Source: Atopostipes sp963558565 (GTDB taxonomy: Bacteria; Bacillota; Bacilli; Lactobacillales; Carnobacteriaceae_A). From it: DNA of 64,000 nt. The position numbers were made by a program, and so were the translations under genes. A model generated the notes under the pieces. The model did not search any database. It saw only the letters and a program-made list of their open reading frames with translations, and was not told the DNA's origin. The DNA is taken from the NCBI GenBank assembly GCA_963558565.1, contig CAUWGX010000006.1, positions 62,001 to 126,000 of the forward strand. Direction: 5' to 3'. Below are positions 7,470 through 16,135 of the stretch, piece after piece. Position 1 is the first letter of the stretch. Each line of letters opens with the position of its first letter.

Positions 7470-8144
7470 GTGAAGTTACATAAAAATTTATTATTATTTG
7501 GCGCTAGTGCACTACTTTTAACAGCGTGTGGCGAGGATGTGGAAAGTTCAGATAATACTACTGAAGAAGTAGAAAATTTAGAAGGAGAGTTAGAAACTGC
7601 CAATCAATGGATAGAGACATTAGAAAAACAATTAACTGAGGCTTCGGAAGAAATAACTGACTTAGAAGAAGCTGTTAAAGAGGCAGAACAAGAAGTTCTT
7701 GAAAAAGCTGAAGAGGCGGCTAACGAATCTGAAGAAAATGAAGCATCCGATGAAGCTGAAAAAGCTAAAGAACATGAAAAATCTGAAGAGCCTAAAGAGC
7801 CTAGTGAACCAGAAGATCCTGAAGAAGTCGAAGAAACAAATCAAGAATCTAAAGAAGTCTCAAGAGAATTTACAAATGCTCTTTCAACGGCTAATGATTA
7901 TCTAGATTATACTTCTTTTTCTAAAGAAGGTTTATACGATCAACTCTTATATGAAGGTTATCCTGAAGATGCTGCACAATACGGCGTTGATAATGTTCAA
8001 ACCGACTGGAAAGAAAATGCTTTACAAGAAGCCATTAGTTATTTAGATTACACATCATTTTCTGATCAAGGACTATACGACCAATTAATATATGAAGGTT
8101 ATACGGCAGATCAAGCTCAATATGCACTTGATCACTTACCTTAA
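7470..8144 (+). CDS. Ltp family lipoprotein with two Ltp repeats
   Basis: A 224-residue lipoprotein starting at GTG, with AAGGAGG eight bases upstream. The lipobox LTAC is at about residue 20. Residues 30-135 are an extremely Glu/Lys-rich, probably coiled-coil or extended stalk. Two C-terminal copies of about 40 residues share YLDYTSFS..GLYDQL.YEGY...AQY, the pattern of the host-cell surface-exposed lipoprotein (Ltp) repeat. In Streptococcus thermophilus phage TP-J34 the Ltp protein blocks phage DNA injection (superinfection exclusion); most chromosomal homologues have no proven role. An extended -10 (TGG before TATGAT) lies about 25 bases upstream. Nothing phage-like surrounds it, so a defence role is only a suggestion. 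Confidence 0.85.
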   Translation: MKLHKNLLLFGASALLLTACGEDVESSDNTTEEVENLEGELETANQWIETLEKQLTEASEEITDLEEAVKEAEQEVLEKAEEAANESEENEASDEAEKAKEHEKSEEPKEPSEPEDPEEVEETNQESKEVSREFTNALSTANDYLDYTSFSKEGLYDQLLYEGYPEDAAQYGVDNVQTDWKENALQEAISYLDYTSFSDQGLYDQLIYEGYTADQAQYALDHLP

Positions 8145-8276
8145 CTAGTCTATTTAATTAAACCTGAATAATTTATACCTCTATTTTTCGAGGCAGTTCT
8201 AGTTACCCGTCCTAAAATATTTGTCGCTTTTTTATTTTGTACGTTGACGCTGTATCATCCGTTAACTATTTCATTG

Positions 8277-8411
8277 TGGTATAATTTTGATACATAACGA
8301 GCTCTCCTTAGCTGTTGGTCGTACTTCGATTATAAGGTATCAGGCTTGTTTCATCGTCCTAAAAAGAATAAACCCATTCATTTATTTTAGAAAATAAATG
8401 AATGGGTTTTT
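8277..8411 (+). ncRNA. Candidate orphan small RNA
   Basis: An extended -10 (TG, G, TATAAT at 8277-8285) faces no gene on its strand, because the next gene is antisense. The predicted transcript of about 120 bases ends at a strong terminator (8370-8411). Near its 5' end TGATAC (8288-8293) can pair with GTATCA (8337-8342), closing an inner loop. A clear -35 is missing, the only TTGAC-like box being too far upstream. No known RNA family is recognised. This is a candidate only. Confidence 0.3.
8370..8411. terminator. Bidirectional terminator between convergent transcripts
   Basis: Arms 8370-8388 and 8391-8409 form a near-perfect 19-bp stem with T-runs on both sides, so it can end transcription from the Ltp/sRNA side and from the ABC transporter gene. 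Downstream at 8417-8442 lies a small GAGACTG/CAGCCTC imperfect hairpin resembling a repeated terminator-like motif common in Lactobacillales. Apart from the candidate RNA, nothing else is seen between 8145 and 8480. Confidence 0.85.
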
Positions 8412-8480
8412 ATATTGAGACTGAGTTTTTCCCAGCCTCGTTCAATTTTCATTGCTTACTTCTCTTTGTTTTATTTATGA

Positions 8481-11207
8481 TTATTCACTTCTTAATGCAT
8501 CGACAGGATCCTTCTGAGACGCTTGTTTTGAGGGAATTAATCCTGCAATAAATGAGAGGACAATACTTAGAAGGACTAATACAAGAGAACTATTTATAGA
8601 TAAACTTGCTCGAACCCCTTCGCCTAATAAATTCTCTAGGATCATATTTATAGGAATATGAGAGAGATAAGTCAAACCTACTCCTAATATCCCTGAAAAC
8701 AAACCGATAATAATGGTTTCTGCATTGAAGACTGTAGAAATATTTCCTTTAGACGCTCCAATCGCTCGAAGGATACCAATTTCTTTTGTTCGTTCAAGGA
8801 CTGAAATATACGTGATAATACCAATCATAATCGATGAAACAATTAATGAAACACTGACGAACGCAATTAACACATACGTGATCACATTAATAATTTCAGT
8901 TACAGAAGACATAATTAAACCTGCAAAATCCGCATAAGTAATTTGCTCTTCTTCATCTACCGTTGCATTATAGTCTTCTATCCCAGCAGAAATGGCTTCT
9001 TTATCTTCAAAATTGTCTGAATAAATACTAATAGAAGAAGGTGCATCTAAACTAATCACACCAAATGCTTCCATATTCTCATCGTAACTTCCTGTGGAAA
9101 TCGAATTATCATAGATATCTAATAATGCTTCTGAATCTAAGCTTTCAACTAAATTATCAAAACCAGCAGCTAATTGTTCTTCGCCCATTTCAATCGTAGC
9201 TCCAGGCATTGTACTTGATTCTCCATCGTTTTCTTGCATAGCGCGTACAAAATCTGCCTTTTCACTAATCGTAAAACTTGCGAGATATTCACGTGCATCT
9301 TCTATTTTTTGGTCATCATTGTCTGTTTCAAAACGCAAACCATTTAGAATGTTCACTTCTGGCGATGCCTCTTGTGCTTGTACAACTTCACTTTCATTTG
9401 CATAATCAATTAAATAATTGGTTAAATCATTTGTATAAGCAATCGGTGTTGTAATAGCGGCCGTTGATGCATCTTCAACAGGTTTCACAATACCAGCTAC
9501 CTTAATTTCAATTGCATGGTCTTCGACTAAATTTTCAACTGCTGCATTATCATCTGAAATATCCTGGAAGTGTCCATTTTCATCTTCAACATAATAATCA
9601 CTAGCTGGTAGCAGATAGAAAACTTGATCGGTTAACTCTTCATAGCTTATTTTTTGAGCATCCATTTCAACTTCTTTGCCTTGATCAATTTGATCTAGTA
9701 CTTCTCTGTACTCATCGGCTGGTAAAATTCCTAATTCGTAAAGGACGGATGTATCTACTTCATTGTTTTGATCGACTGTTAAAACAACTTCATCATAATT
9801 TTCTGGCCATTTACCATGCAAAATCTCATAATTATCGGTAACCACTGGACTAATTAAGTTTCCATCCACACCAGAAAGGAGTTCACTGACTTTACTTTCA
9901 GAGGACATCATAGGATTAACTGGTGGCTGAAAACCTGTCATGTCTCGTGAATCCTCATCTGTAAACGTACTGCCATCTGTATTTATAAATGTCCCTTCAT
10001 CATCATATGCGAATAAATCAAAATTCAATGCATAAGAATAAACAACGCCATTTTCCCCCACATAAGGATCAATTTTATTTGATGGATCCTCTAAATATTC
10101 TTTGAAAGACGTTAAGTTATTTTCACTAAAAGTTGAAGTCGCACTACTCATGAGTTCTAAAGAAGTTGTATTTGAATAAACAGCATCTAAATCTTCATGA
10201 GCCGTTTCTTCTTCCGTTTGGGTTATATTGCCAGCTGCCTCATTTTGAATATCGACTAAACTATCCAAATCAATCGTTTGTTCCTCAATAGTGATCGGAT
10301 AGGCGGACATTGTATCTTGTTGAATATCATCGATATAATCATTGACTCCTGTTGAAAGAGAGAGAATCAAGGCAATCCCAATAATTCCAATCGAACCCGC
10401 AAATGCGGTTAAAAATGTTCGACCTTTTTTCGACCTTAAGTTATTAAAACTCAAAACTAAAGCCGTTAAGAATGACATTGAGGATTTCCCCATATTTTTA
10501 TGTGCTGGTTCCGCTACATCTTCTTCAATATTCAGAGGATTTGAATCCGATATAACCTTCCCGTCCTGTAACTCGATAATACGATTTGAATATTCTTGAG
10601 CCAGTTCAGGATTATGCGTAACCATTACTACTAGGCGATCTTTCGCTACCCTTTTAAGGAGGTCCATAATCTGAGTACTTGTTTCAGTATCTAAAGCCCC
10701 CGTTGGTTCATCCGCCAGTAAAATATCCGGTTCATTGACTAAGGCACGAGCTATAGCTACCCTCTGCATTTGTCCACCGGATAATTGATTCGGATGTTTA
10801 TGAAGATGTTCTTTTAAACCGACTTCTTCTAAAGCTTTCGCCGCTCTTTCCTTCCGCTCTCCTGAAGAAATCCCCGATATGGTTAAAGCCAGTTCAACGT
10901 TCGATAATACGGATTGGTGCGGGATAAGGTTATAGCTTTGAAAAACAAAACCAACGGAATGGTTTCTATATGAATCCCAATCTTTGTCTGTATATTCCTT
11001 CGTTGATATCCCATTGATGATAATATCTCCGCTATCATAACGATCTAAGCCTCCAACAATATTTAATAAAGTTGTTTTTCCCGAACCACTATGGCCAAGT
11101 ATAGAAACAAATTCATTGTCTCGAAGATTGAAGCTGACACCATCTAGAGCTTTTTGTTGTAAAGCTCCGGTATCATAAGTTTTCGTCACATTTTTAATCT
11201 GGTGCAT
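8481..11207 (-). CDS. Fused ABC transporter ATPase/FtsX-type permease (MacB-like)
   Basis: A 908-residue fusion. Residues 1-225 are a MacB/LolD-type ATPase with Walker A GHSGSGKTT, signature LSGGQMQR, Walker B LLADEPTGAL and switch His in VTHN. A membrane helix near 260-285 follows, then an unusually large, acidic extracytoplasmic region of about 470 residues. The C-terminus is an FtsX domain with three helices (about 775-905) and the ERTKEIGILRAIGAS motif. These proteins act as dimers and use ATP in the cytoplasm to do mechanical work outside, exporting peptides or antibiotics or releasing lipoproteins. No periplasmic adaptor or BceRS-type regulator is adjacent. Substrate unknown. AAGGAG precedes the ATG. 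Confidence 0.92.
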   Translation of the reverse strand: MHQIKNVTKTYDTGALQQKALDGVSFNLRDNEFVSILGHSGSGKTTLLNIVGGLDRYDSGDIIINGISTKEYTDKDWDSYRNHSVGFVFQSYNLIPHQSVLSNVELALTISGISSGERKERAAKALEEVGLKEHLHKHPNQLSGGQMQRVAIARALVNEPDILLADEPTGALDTETSTQIMDLLKRVAKDRLVVMVTHNPELAQEYSNRIIELQDGKVISDSNPLNIEEDVAEPAHKNMGKSSMSFLTALVLSFNNLRSKKGRTFLTAFAGSIGIIGIALILSLSTGVNDYIDDIQQDTMSAYPITIEEQTIDLDSLVDIQNEAAGNITQTEEETAHEDLDAVYSNTTSLELMSSATSTFSENNLTSFKEYLEDPSNKIDPYVGENGVVYSYALNFDLFAYDDEGTFINTDGSTFTDEDSRDMTGFQPPVNPMMSSESKVSELLSGVDGNLISPVVTDNYEILHGKWPENYDEVVLTVDQNNEVDTSVLYELGILPADEYREVLDQIDQGKEVEMDAQKISYEELTDQVFYLLPASDYYVEDENGHFQDISDDNAAVENLVEDHAIEIKVAGIVKPVEDASTAAITTPIAYTNDLTNYLIDYANESEVVQAQEASPEVNILNGLRFETDNDDQKIEDAREYLASFTISEKADFVRAMQENDGESSTMPGATIEMGEEQLAAGFDNLVESLDSEALLDIYDNSISTGSYDENMEAFGVISLDAPSSISIYSDNFEDKEAISAGIEDYNATVDEEEQITYADFAGLIMSSVTEIINVITYVLIAFVSVSLIVSSIMIGIITYISVLERTKEIGILRAIGASKGNISTVFNAETIIIGLFSGILGVGLTYLSHIPINMILENLLGEGVRASLSINSSLVLVLLSIVLSFIAGLIPSKQASQKDPVDALRSE

Positions 11208-11687
11208 ATATGTATCTCCTTTTAAATTTTTTCACTGCCCCAGCAAGGATACCATATAAATTCAAAAGAAATAATAAATAAAATATGATGTTTTTGTGCC
11301 TTTATGAAGAAAATTAGCCATTGAAACACTTTCTAAAAGATCTTTAACTAAATAATAAAATAACTTCCTATTACACAGCTAAATTATTCAGAATTTTATA
11401 AACCCACATCACGAGATTTCTTTACGTATCAATAATTAGAATCGCTTGATTATAATGGCAAGTAAGGGTTCAAGAGATTTTTTAGCCTCTTTGGAAGTAT
11501 ATTGATTGTCCGAACGAAGTTTGCTAGATCAATGTTAGTGACTAATAGTAAAAAAGCTGTGAATTATTCAGTCTAAATTATTATTTTTAAAATTCATTCT
11601 CATAATATATATCTTCTTCAAACAAAACTAAAAAGCTATTCATAAACACTCATTTGAGTGAATGAATAGCTTTCTTTTCTGGTTATT
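11208..11687. other. 480-bp intergenic region
   Basis: Very AT-rich. No open reading frame of convincing length or coding character is seen. It holds the upstream region of the ABC transporter gene on the right-to-left strand, an isolated TATAAT at 11451-11456 on the plus strand without a good -35, a weak hairpin at 11472-11491 and the pepV terminator at 11631-11679. I recognise nothing else. Confidence 0.6.
11627..11679 (-). terminator. Terminator after pepV
   Basis: Arms 11632-11643 and 11662-11673 pair perfectly, with an inner CACTC/GAGTG stem. On the minus strand a T-rich tail follows. It lies just after the pepV stop codon and, with T-rich flanks on both sides, may work in both directions. 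Confidence 0.85.
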
Positions 11688-13091
11688 TTACTTTATGAGT
11701 TCATAGATTGATTCAGCGTAGATAGCCATGGCGCGCATAAGATCATCCACTTCAATGTATTCATTCGCTTGGTGCATAGTGTCTACACTATCTGGGAACA
11801 TCGCACCAAAAGCAACGCCTCGATCTAATAAACGACCATAAGTTCCACCACCGATGACCATTTCATCTGCTTCTTGGCCTGTTTGACGACGATAAACATC
11901 GAGTAAAGTATGAACAAGTGGATCGTCTTTTGGAACGTAATGTGGAACTTTTCCGCCCTCTTCTAATACACACTTGACGGCTTCATCCGCTAAGGTCTCT
12001 TCAAATTGAGCAAAGATTGTTTCTTCATCTGTTCCTTGAGGGTAACGCATGTTTGCGCTGATTTGTCCACCAGTGCCTTCTTCAAAATTAAAAATACCAA
12101 AATTTGAAGACAATTTACCCATTAGCTCATCTTCGTAGGCAATTCCTAACTTTTCACCTTCATGGCTTTCATGTAAGTAAGTTGCCGCAACATTTAGAAA
12201 AGCTTTCGCGTCTTTTTCAAAAGTAAATTCATTTAAGAAAGTCGCTAAATAAGTCGCTGCATTTACCCCGTTTTCAGGAGTCGAACCATGAGCTGCTTTA
12301 CCAACAACAGTGAGAGTTAATTCATTCCCTTTAATTTCAACGCTTCCTGTAACCGGCTGATTGTCTAAAAAGTCTTCGAATCTTTGCGCAATAACTTCAG
12401 CATTTTCGGCTTCTACAATAGCTTCAGCGTCTTGAGGAACCATATTTGGACGTAAACCTGCCTCAAATGAAACGAGCTTATAATCAGCACCATTTTCACC
12501 TTTGAAGTCTAAGCTCACCGTCATATTTCCTTTTTCTCCGTTAATGATGGGGAAATAAGCATCTGGTGAAAATCCAAAATCGGGTGTTTCAGCAACATTT
12601 AGATAATGGTCCATACAACCCCACTCGGATTCTTCGTCGGTTCCGATAATGACACGGACCCGTTTAGAAACAGGTAATTCTAAATCATGAATCATTTTTA
12701 AGGCATAATAAGCAGCCATTGTGGGTCCCTTATCATCACTAGAACCTCGCGCGTATAATTTTCCGTCTTTAATAACAGGCTCAAAAGGATCAGTTTCCCA
12801 ACCAGAACCCGCTGGAACAACGTCAACATGTCCTAAAATTCCTAACAATTCTTCGCCTTCACCGTACTCAATGTGACCAGCCCAATTATCAAAATTTTCA
12901 GTCGCAAAGCCGTCCCGCTCTCCTATTTCTAAAAAAGCATCAAGTGCTTCAACAGGTCCAGGACCTACTGGATATTCATCTGTTGCGGCATCATCATCAC
13001 GTGTACTATCAATTTTTAATAAAGTAAATAAATCTTCTAGAAAATCATCTTTATACTCTTCAACCATTTCTTTCCAATTTATATCTGCCAT
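11688..13091 (-). CDS. pepV: Dipeptidase PepV (M20 metallopeptidase)
   Basis: A 467-residue zinc dipeptidase of the M20A family, matching lactic acid bacterial PepV in length. Metal ligands and catalytic residues are seen in GILGHVDVVP (His and Asp at about residues 86-88), ARGSSDDKGP (about 115-120), GTDEESEWGC (about 150-156) and the C-terminal DTMHQANEY. It cleaves unbranched dipeptides such as beta-Ala-His in the cytoplasm and supplies amino acids from imported peptides. Monocistronic: GGAGG before the ATG and a clear terminator after the stop. Confidence 0.95.
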   Translation of the reverse strand: MADINWKEMVEEYKDDFLEDLFTLLKIDSTRDDDAATDEYPVGPGPVEALDAFLEIGERDGFATENFDNWAGHIEYGEGEELLGILGHVDVVPAGSGWETDPFEPVIKDGKLYARGSSDDKGPTMAAYYALKMIHDLELPVSKRVRVIIGTDEESEWGCMDHYLNVAETPDFGFSPDAYFPIINGEKGNMTVSLDFKGENGADYKLVSFEAGLRPNMVPQDAEAIVEAENAEVIAQRFEDFLDNQPVTGSVEIKGNELTLTVVGKAAHGSTPENGVNAATYLATFLNEFTFEKDAKAFLNVAATYLHESHEGEKLGIAYEDELMGKLSSNFGIFNFEEGTGGQISANMRYPQGTDEETIFAQFEETLADEAVKCVLEEGGKVPHYVPKDDPLVHTLLDVYRRQTGQEADEMVIGGGTYGRLLDRGVAFGAMFPDSVDTMHQANEYIEVDDLMRAMAIYAESIYELIK

Positions 13092-13176
13092 GTTTTTCCT
13101 CCTAGTATTTTCAGTACGCTAATGATAACACTTTTCATGTAAATCTAAAAATAATTGGTTAATCTAAATACCTAAA

Positions 13177-13206
13177 TTGGTTCAGTACATTTGTTTTCGT
13201 TATACT
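13177..13206 (+). promoter_or_regulatory. Promoter of nnrD
   Basis: TTGGTT (13177-13182) and TATACT (13201-13206) with an 18-bp spacer lie 29 bases before the nnrD start codon. Confidence 0.6.
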
Positions 13207-13234
13207 GTATTTAACAAATTTTAGAGGTGATTAG

Positions 13235-14065
13235 ATGAATAAAATTACTGAAGACATTGTAAAAGACTGGTTACCTACCCGAGAAGAAGATACGTATAAA
13301 AATAAAATGGGGCATGTGCTTTGTGTAGGTGGCAATGAGAATATGGGAGGCGCAGCTATTTTAAGTGCTTCTGCTGCTCTTTATGCAGGAGCCGGCTTAG
13401 TTTCTGTCGCGTCTTCTCCGAAAAATTTGCATGCGCTCCATGCTCGCCTGCCTGAAGCCATGTTTGTCGATATGTATGATCAAGAGAGCCTTTCAGAAAA
13501 CGTAGAGAAAGCAGATGTGATCGTTCTCGGTCCAGGACTTGGACTTTCAGAGGACGCACTCGACGTCTTTAAGACAGTTATCCATACCATAGATGAAAAA
13601 CAGTGGTTAATCCTCGATGGTGATGGCATTACTCATCTTGTCAATGAAAGTTCGACAGCAGAAATCCCAACAGAAAATATTATTTTAACGCCTCATCCTG
13701 GTGAGTGGCAACGTTTGAGCGGTATTCAACCTCCTGCTGATTCGCCAGAAGAAAACCAACAAAAACAACAGGAATTAGAAGCGACGGTTGTATTGAAAAA
13801 AGACCGTACAGAAGTGTATATTGAAGATGATATTTGGGAAAATACGGCGGGAAATCCTTCCATGGCCACAGGTGGGATGGGCGATACACTGACAGGAATT
13901 ATTGCCAGTCTTTTAGGCCAATATGAAAATAAAAAAGAAGCATTATTAAGTGCAGTCTATATGCATAGCGCGGTTGCGGATGAATTGGCAGAAACTTATT
14001 ACGTGACCTTACCGACTAAAATCATTGAATATTTACCTATTTTCATGAAAAACCTACAATTGTAA
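13235..14065 (+). CDS. nnrD: ADP-dependent NAD(P)H-hydrate dehydratase
   Basis: A 276-residue member of the YjeF C-terminal (ribokinase-like) family. Family features include GHVLCVGGNENMGGAAILSASAAL near the N-terminus, the VLGPGLG loop at about residue 92, LTPHPGEWQRL at about 150, and the ATP/ADP-site loop GNPSMATGGMGDTLTG at about 205-220 with the catalytic Asp in GMGD. It repairs hydrated NADH and NADPH using ADP. The separate epimerase NnrE domain is missing here, as in many Firmicutes where it is absent or encoded elsewhere. A promoter and GAGGTG site precede it and a terminator follows, so it is monocistronic. Confidence 0.93.
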   Translation: MNKITEDIVKDWLPTREEDTYKNKMGHVLCVGGNENMGGAAILSASAALYAGAGLVSVASSPKNLHALHARLPEAMFVDMYDQESLSENVEKADVIVLGPGLGLSEDALDVFKTVIHTIDEKQWLILDGDGITHLVNESSTAEIPTENIILTPHPGEWQRLSGIQPPADSPEENQQKQQELEATVVLKKDRTEVYIEDDIWENTAGNPSMATGGMGDTLTGIIASLLGQYENKKEALLSAVYMHSAVADELAETYYVTLPTKIIEYLPIFMKNLQL

Positions 14066-14100
14066 CCAAAAGTTCATGAAATTGTTGTAAAAATAGCTTA

Positions 14101-14142
14101 TAGTAGTAAGGTGGGATCCTTCCCATCTTACTACTATTTTTT
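14101..14142 (+). terminator. Terminator after nnrD
   Basis: Arms 14101-14116 and 14121-14136 pair over 16 bp (one G-T pair) around TCCT, followed by six T. Confidence 0.92.
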
Positions 14143-14179
14143 AGTATCCCATTTAAAAGAATGATGAAAGCGTGATATT

Positions 14180-14437
14180 TTGAAAAAGAATCGAACCTTA
14201 TTTTATGGATTAAGTCTTATTTCCTTAATCATTGGCCTTTTATTAATGACTTTTTTACGACGTGTTTATTTTGTAGGTGTTATTTTATTATTTATTATTG
14301 TTGTTTTTCAAACACCTTCCACAAAAGTGGATCGGACAGGGGAAGTCAATGATGCAAATTTGTCCTTGTTAAAAGTTATTGGACTCAATGCCCTTCTATA
14401 TTTAGCAGGTGGCTATCTTTCTTTGATGTTTTTCTGA
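14180..14437 (+). CDS. Small membrane protein of unknown function
   Basis: An 85-residue protein with a TTG start and only a weak GAAAG site. Three hydrophobic segments are visible: about residues 6-24, 29-42 and 63-85. A polar stretch (STKVDRTGEVNDANL) lies between the second and third. Not recognised. It sits between the nnrD terminator and a HAD phosphatase gene on the same strand, 62 bases upstream of it, so the two may share a transcript. The membrane pattern and lack of overlap with another gene support it as real, but start and function are uncertain. Confidence 0.55.
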   Translation: MKKNRTLFYGLSLISLIIGLLLMTFLRRVYFVGVILLFIIVVFQTPSTKVDRTGEVNDANLSLLKVIGLNALLYLAGGYLSLMFF

Positions 14438-14499
14438 GTCTTTTAATTTGAACCTATCTTTAACGAATACTCTTAATATCTCAGCGAGGAGCATAAAAA

Positions 14500-15342
14500 A
14501 TGACGATTCAGTTAATTGTGACAGATATGGATGAAACTTTTTTAAGAGAAGATAAAACTTATGATAAAGAAAAAGCTGCGTTTGTCTTTCGCGAACTGAA
14601 AAAGCAGAATATTGTTTTAGGGATCGCTAGTGGAAATTTTATCCCCCTACTTGAGAATTACTTTGATGAAGAGGTTTTGGAATACCTATATTTAGCAGGG
14701 GATGACGGGAATGTACTTAAAAGGGATCAAGAGATTATCCAAACCCTGCCCTTAAATCGTGAAGAGGCCCAAGAGATTTATTATTTTATCGACAACCAAG
14801 ACGGCTATCATCCTGTTTTCAGTACAGGAGACCAAGCCTACACGAAAACGCCCAAAAATGAATGGGCTGAAAAAGAAATCCGTTTATATTTTGGTGATTA
14901 TCAACCCATCCAAAATTTCTCAGAAATACCGATAGATCAAGAGATTGTCAAAATAGAAATGCTTTGTGATCATCCTCTTGATGAAATAAAAGAATTTATG
15001 AAAGAAATTGAAGGAAAATTTCCAGGAGTTTCTTCTGTAACTAGTGGAGATATCTGGCTAGATGTCTATCATAAAGAGGGAGGTAAAGGAGAGGCTGTAA
15101 AATTCTTACAGGATAAATACGGCATTTCCCCGCAAGAAACAATGTGCTTTGGTGACAGTTTAAACGATCGGAGCATGATGCAAGAAGCTCATTATAGTGT
15201 CGCAATGGAGAATGCAGATCAAGAGTTAAAAGAACATTGCCGTTATGAAATAGGTTCAAGTGAAGATCAAGCCGTCTTGACTTTATTAGAAAAAATGATC
15301 ACGGAAGAAAGTTTAGACTTCCTCGAACAATATCGACAATAA
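14500..15342 (+). CDS. Cof-type HAD family phosphatase
   Basis: A 280-residue cytoplasmic hydrolase of the HAD superfamily, Cof/YidA (IIB) type. Motif I is TDMDETFL, with both catalytic Asp but Glu where most members have Gly (DxDGT). Motif II is GIASGN, motif III is the Lys at KEGGKGEAVK, and motif IV is CFGDSLNDRSMM. A C2 cap lies between motifs II and III. Members dephosphorylate sugar phosphates, flavin nucleotides or pyridoxal phosphate, and the substrate cannot be predicted. GAGGAG precedes the ATG. It ends at a bidirectional terminator shared with the convergent pseudouridine synthase gene. Confidence 0.9.
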   Translation: MTIQLIVTDMDETFLREDKTYDKEKAAFVFRELKKQNIVLGIASGNFIPLLENYFDEEVLEYLYLAGDDGNVLKRDQEIIQTLPLNREEAQEIYYFIDNQDGYHPVFSTGDQAYTKTPKNEWAEKEIRLYFGDYQPIQNFSEIPIDQEIVKIEMLCDHPLDEIKEFMKEIEGKFPGVSSVTSGDIWLDVYHKEGGKGEAVKFLQDKYGISPQETMCFGDSLNDRSMMQEAHYSVAMENADQELKEHCRYEIGSSEDQAVLTLLEKMITEESLDFLEQYRQ

Positions 15343-15344
15343 GA

Positions 15345-15384
15345 TCAAAAAAAGTCCCGCAGTTTTCTTTGCGAGACTTTTTTT
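15345..15384. terminator. Bidirectional terminator
   Basis: Stem 15351-15360 with 15371-15380 (one mismatch) flanked by A- and T-runs, between two convergent genes. Confidence 0.85.
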
Positions 15385-15388
15385 ATTT

Positions 15389-16117
15389 CTATTCAGGTTT
15401 TAAGCTTTTGATTTCTTCTTCTGTTAAAGGACGGTACTCACCTGGTGGTAATGTTTCATCTAATTCTAAATTCTTCATACGAATTCGTTTGAGATAAAGT
15501 ACTTCTTTACCAACCGCCGCAAACATTCGCTTCACTTGATGGAATTTTCCTTCGTGAATCGTTACATTGATTTCTGACTCATTCTCTTCTTCATCAACAG
15601 ATAAAATCTCAAGTTTAGCGGGTCTTGTTTTAAAATCTTCTTCTTTATCTTCTAAAATTAAACCTTCTTCAAACTTAGCGATATCGTCTTCTGTGACTAG
15701 ACCTTCAATACGTGCATAATATTCTTTATCGACTTCTTTTTTGGGCGATGTTAGCTGATGAGTTAATTGGCCATCGTTTGTTAGAATAAGTAACCCTTCT
15801 GTGTCAATATCTAATCGTCCGACGGGGTGAGGTTCTTGGACTAAATCAGCTGGTCCAAGTAAATCGAGCACGGTTTCATGTATAAAGTCTTCCGTGGCAC
15901 TAATCACTCCAGCCGGTTTATTTAACATAAAGTAGACAAACTCTTCATAATAAATTCGTTGTCCACCCACACGGACATCATCTTTATCTGGGTCTACTTT
16001 TTCACCCGGTTTTTTAGCGATGGCCCCATTGATTTCAATATAACCATCTTTGATAATTTTCTTTACTTCTTTACGTGTTCCAAACCCTGTATGTGCCAGT
16101 AATTTGTCTAACCTCAT
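15389..16117 (-). CDS. 16S rRNA pseudouridine synthase, RsuA family
   Basis: A 242-residue enzyme. The N-terminal S4 RNA-binding domain (MRLDKLLAHTGFGTRKEVKKIIK) is followed by the RsuA/RluB catalytic domain. Its catalytic Asp is in GRLDIDTEGLLILTND, at about residue 104. The family converts specific uridines of 16S or 23S rRNA, RsuA acting at U516. The length and short S4 favour the small-subunit (RsuA/YtzG) type. It lies 18 bases after the flippase gene on the same strand, an arrangement also found in Bacillus (ytgP-ytzG), so they form an operon. Confidence 0.9.
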   Translation of the reverse strand: MRLDKLLAHTGFGTRKEVKKIIKDGYIEINGAIAKKPGEKVDPDKDDVRVGGQRIYYEEFVYFMLNKPAGVISATEDFIHETVLDLLGPADLVQEPHPVGRLDIDTEGLLILTNDGQLTHQLTSPKKEVDKEYYARIEGLVTEDDIAKFEEGLILEDKEEDFKTRPAKLEILSVDEEENESEINVTIHEGKFHQVKRMFAAVGKEVLYLKRIRMKNLELDETLPPGEYRPLTEEEIKSLKPE

Positions 16118-16135
16118 TATCTAACTCCTAGCTTT

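Noticed and set aside
7662..7844. Phe-rich minus-strand frame within the Ltp lipoprotein gene
   Set aside because: Mirror image of the Glu/Lys stalk; low complexity and no ribosome site.
11440..11680. Small RNA in the gap before pepV
   Set aside because: A lone TATAAT without a -35 and a terminator explained by pepV are not enough.
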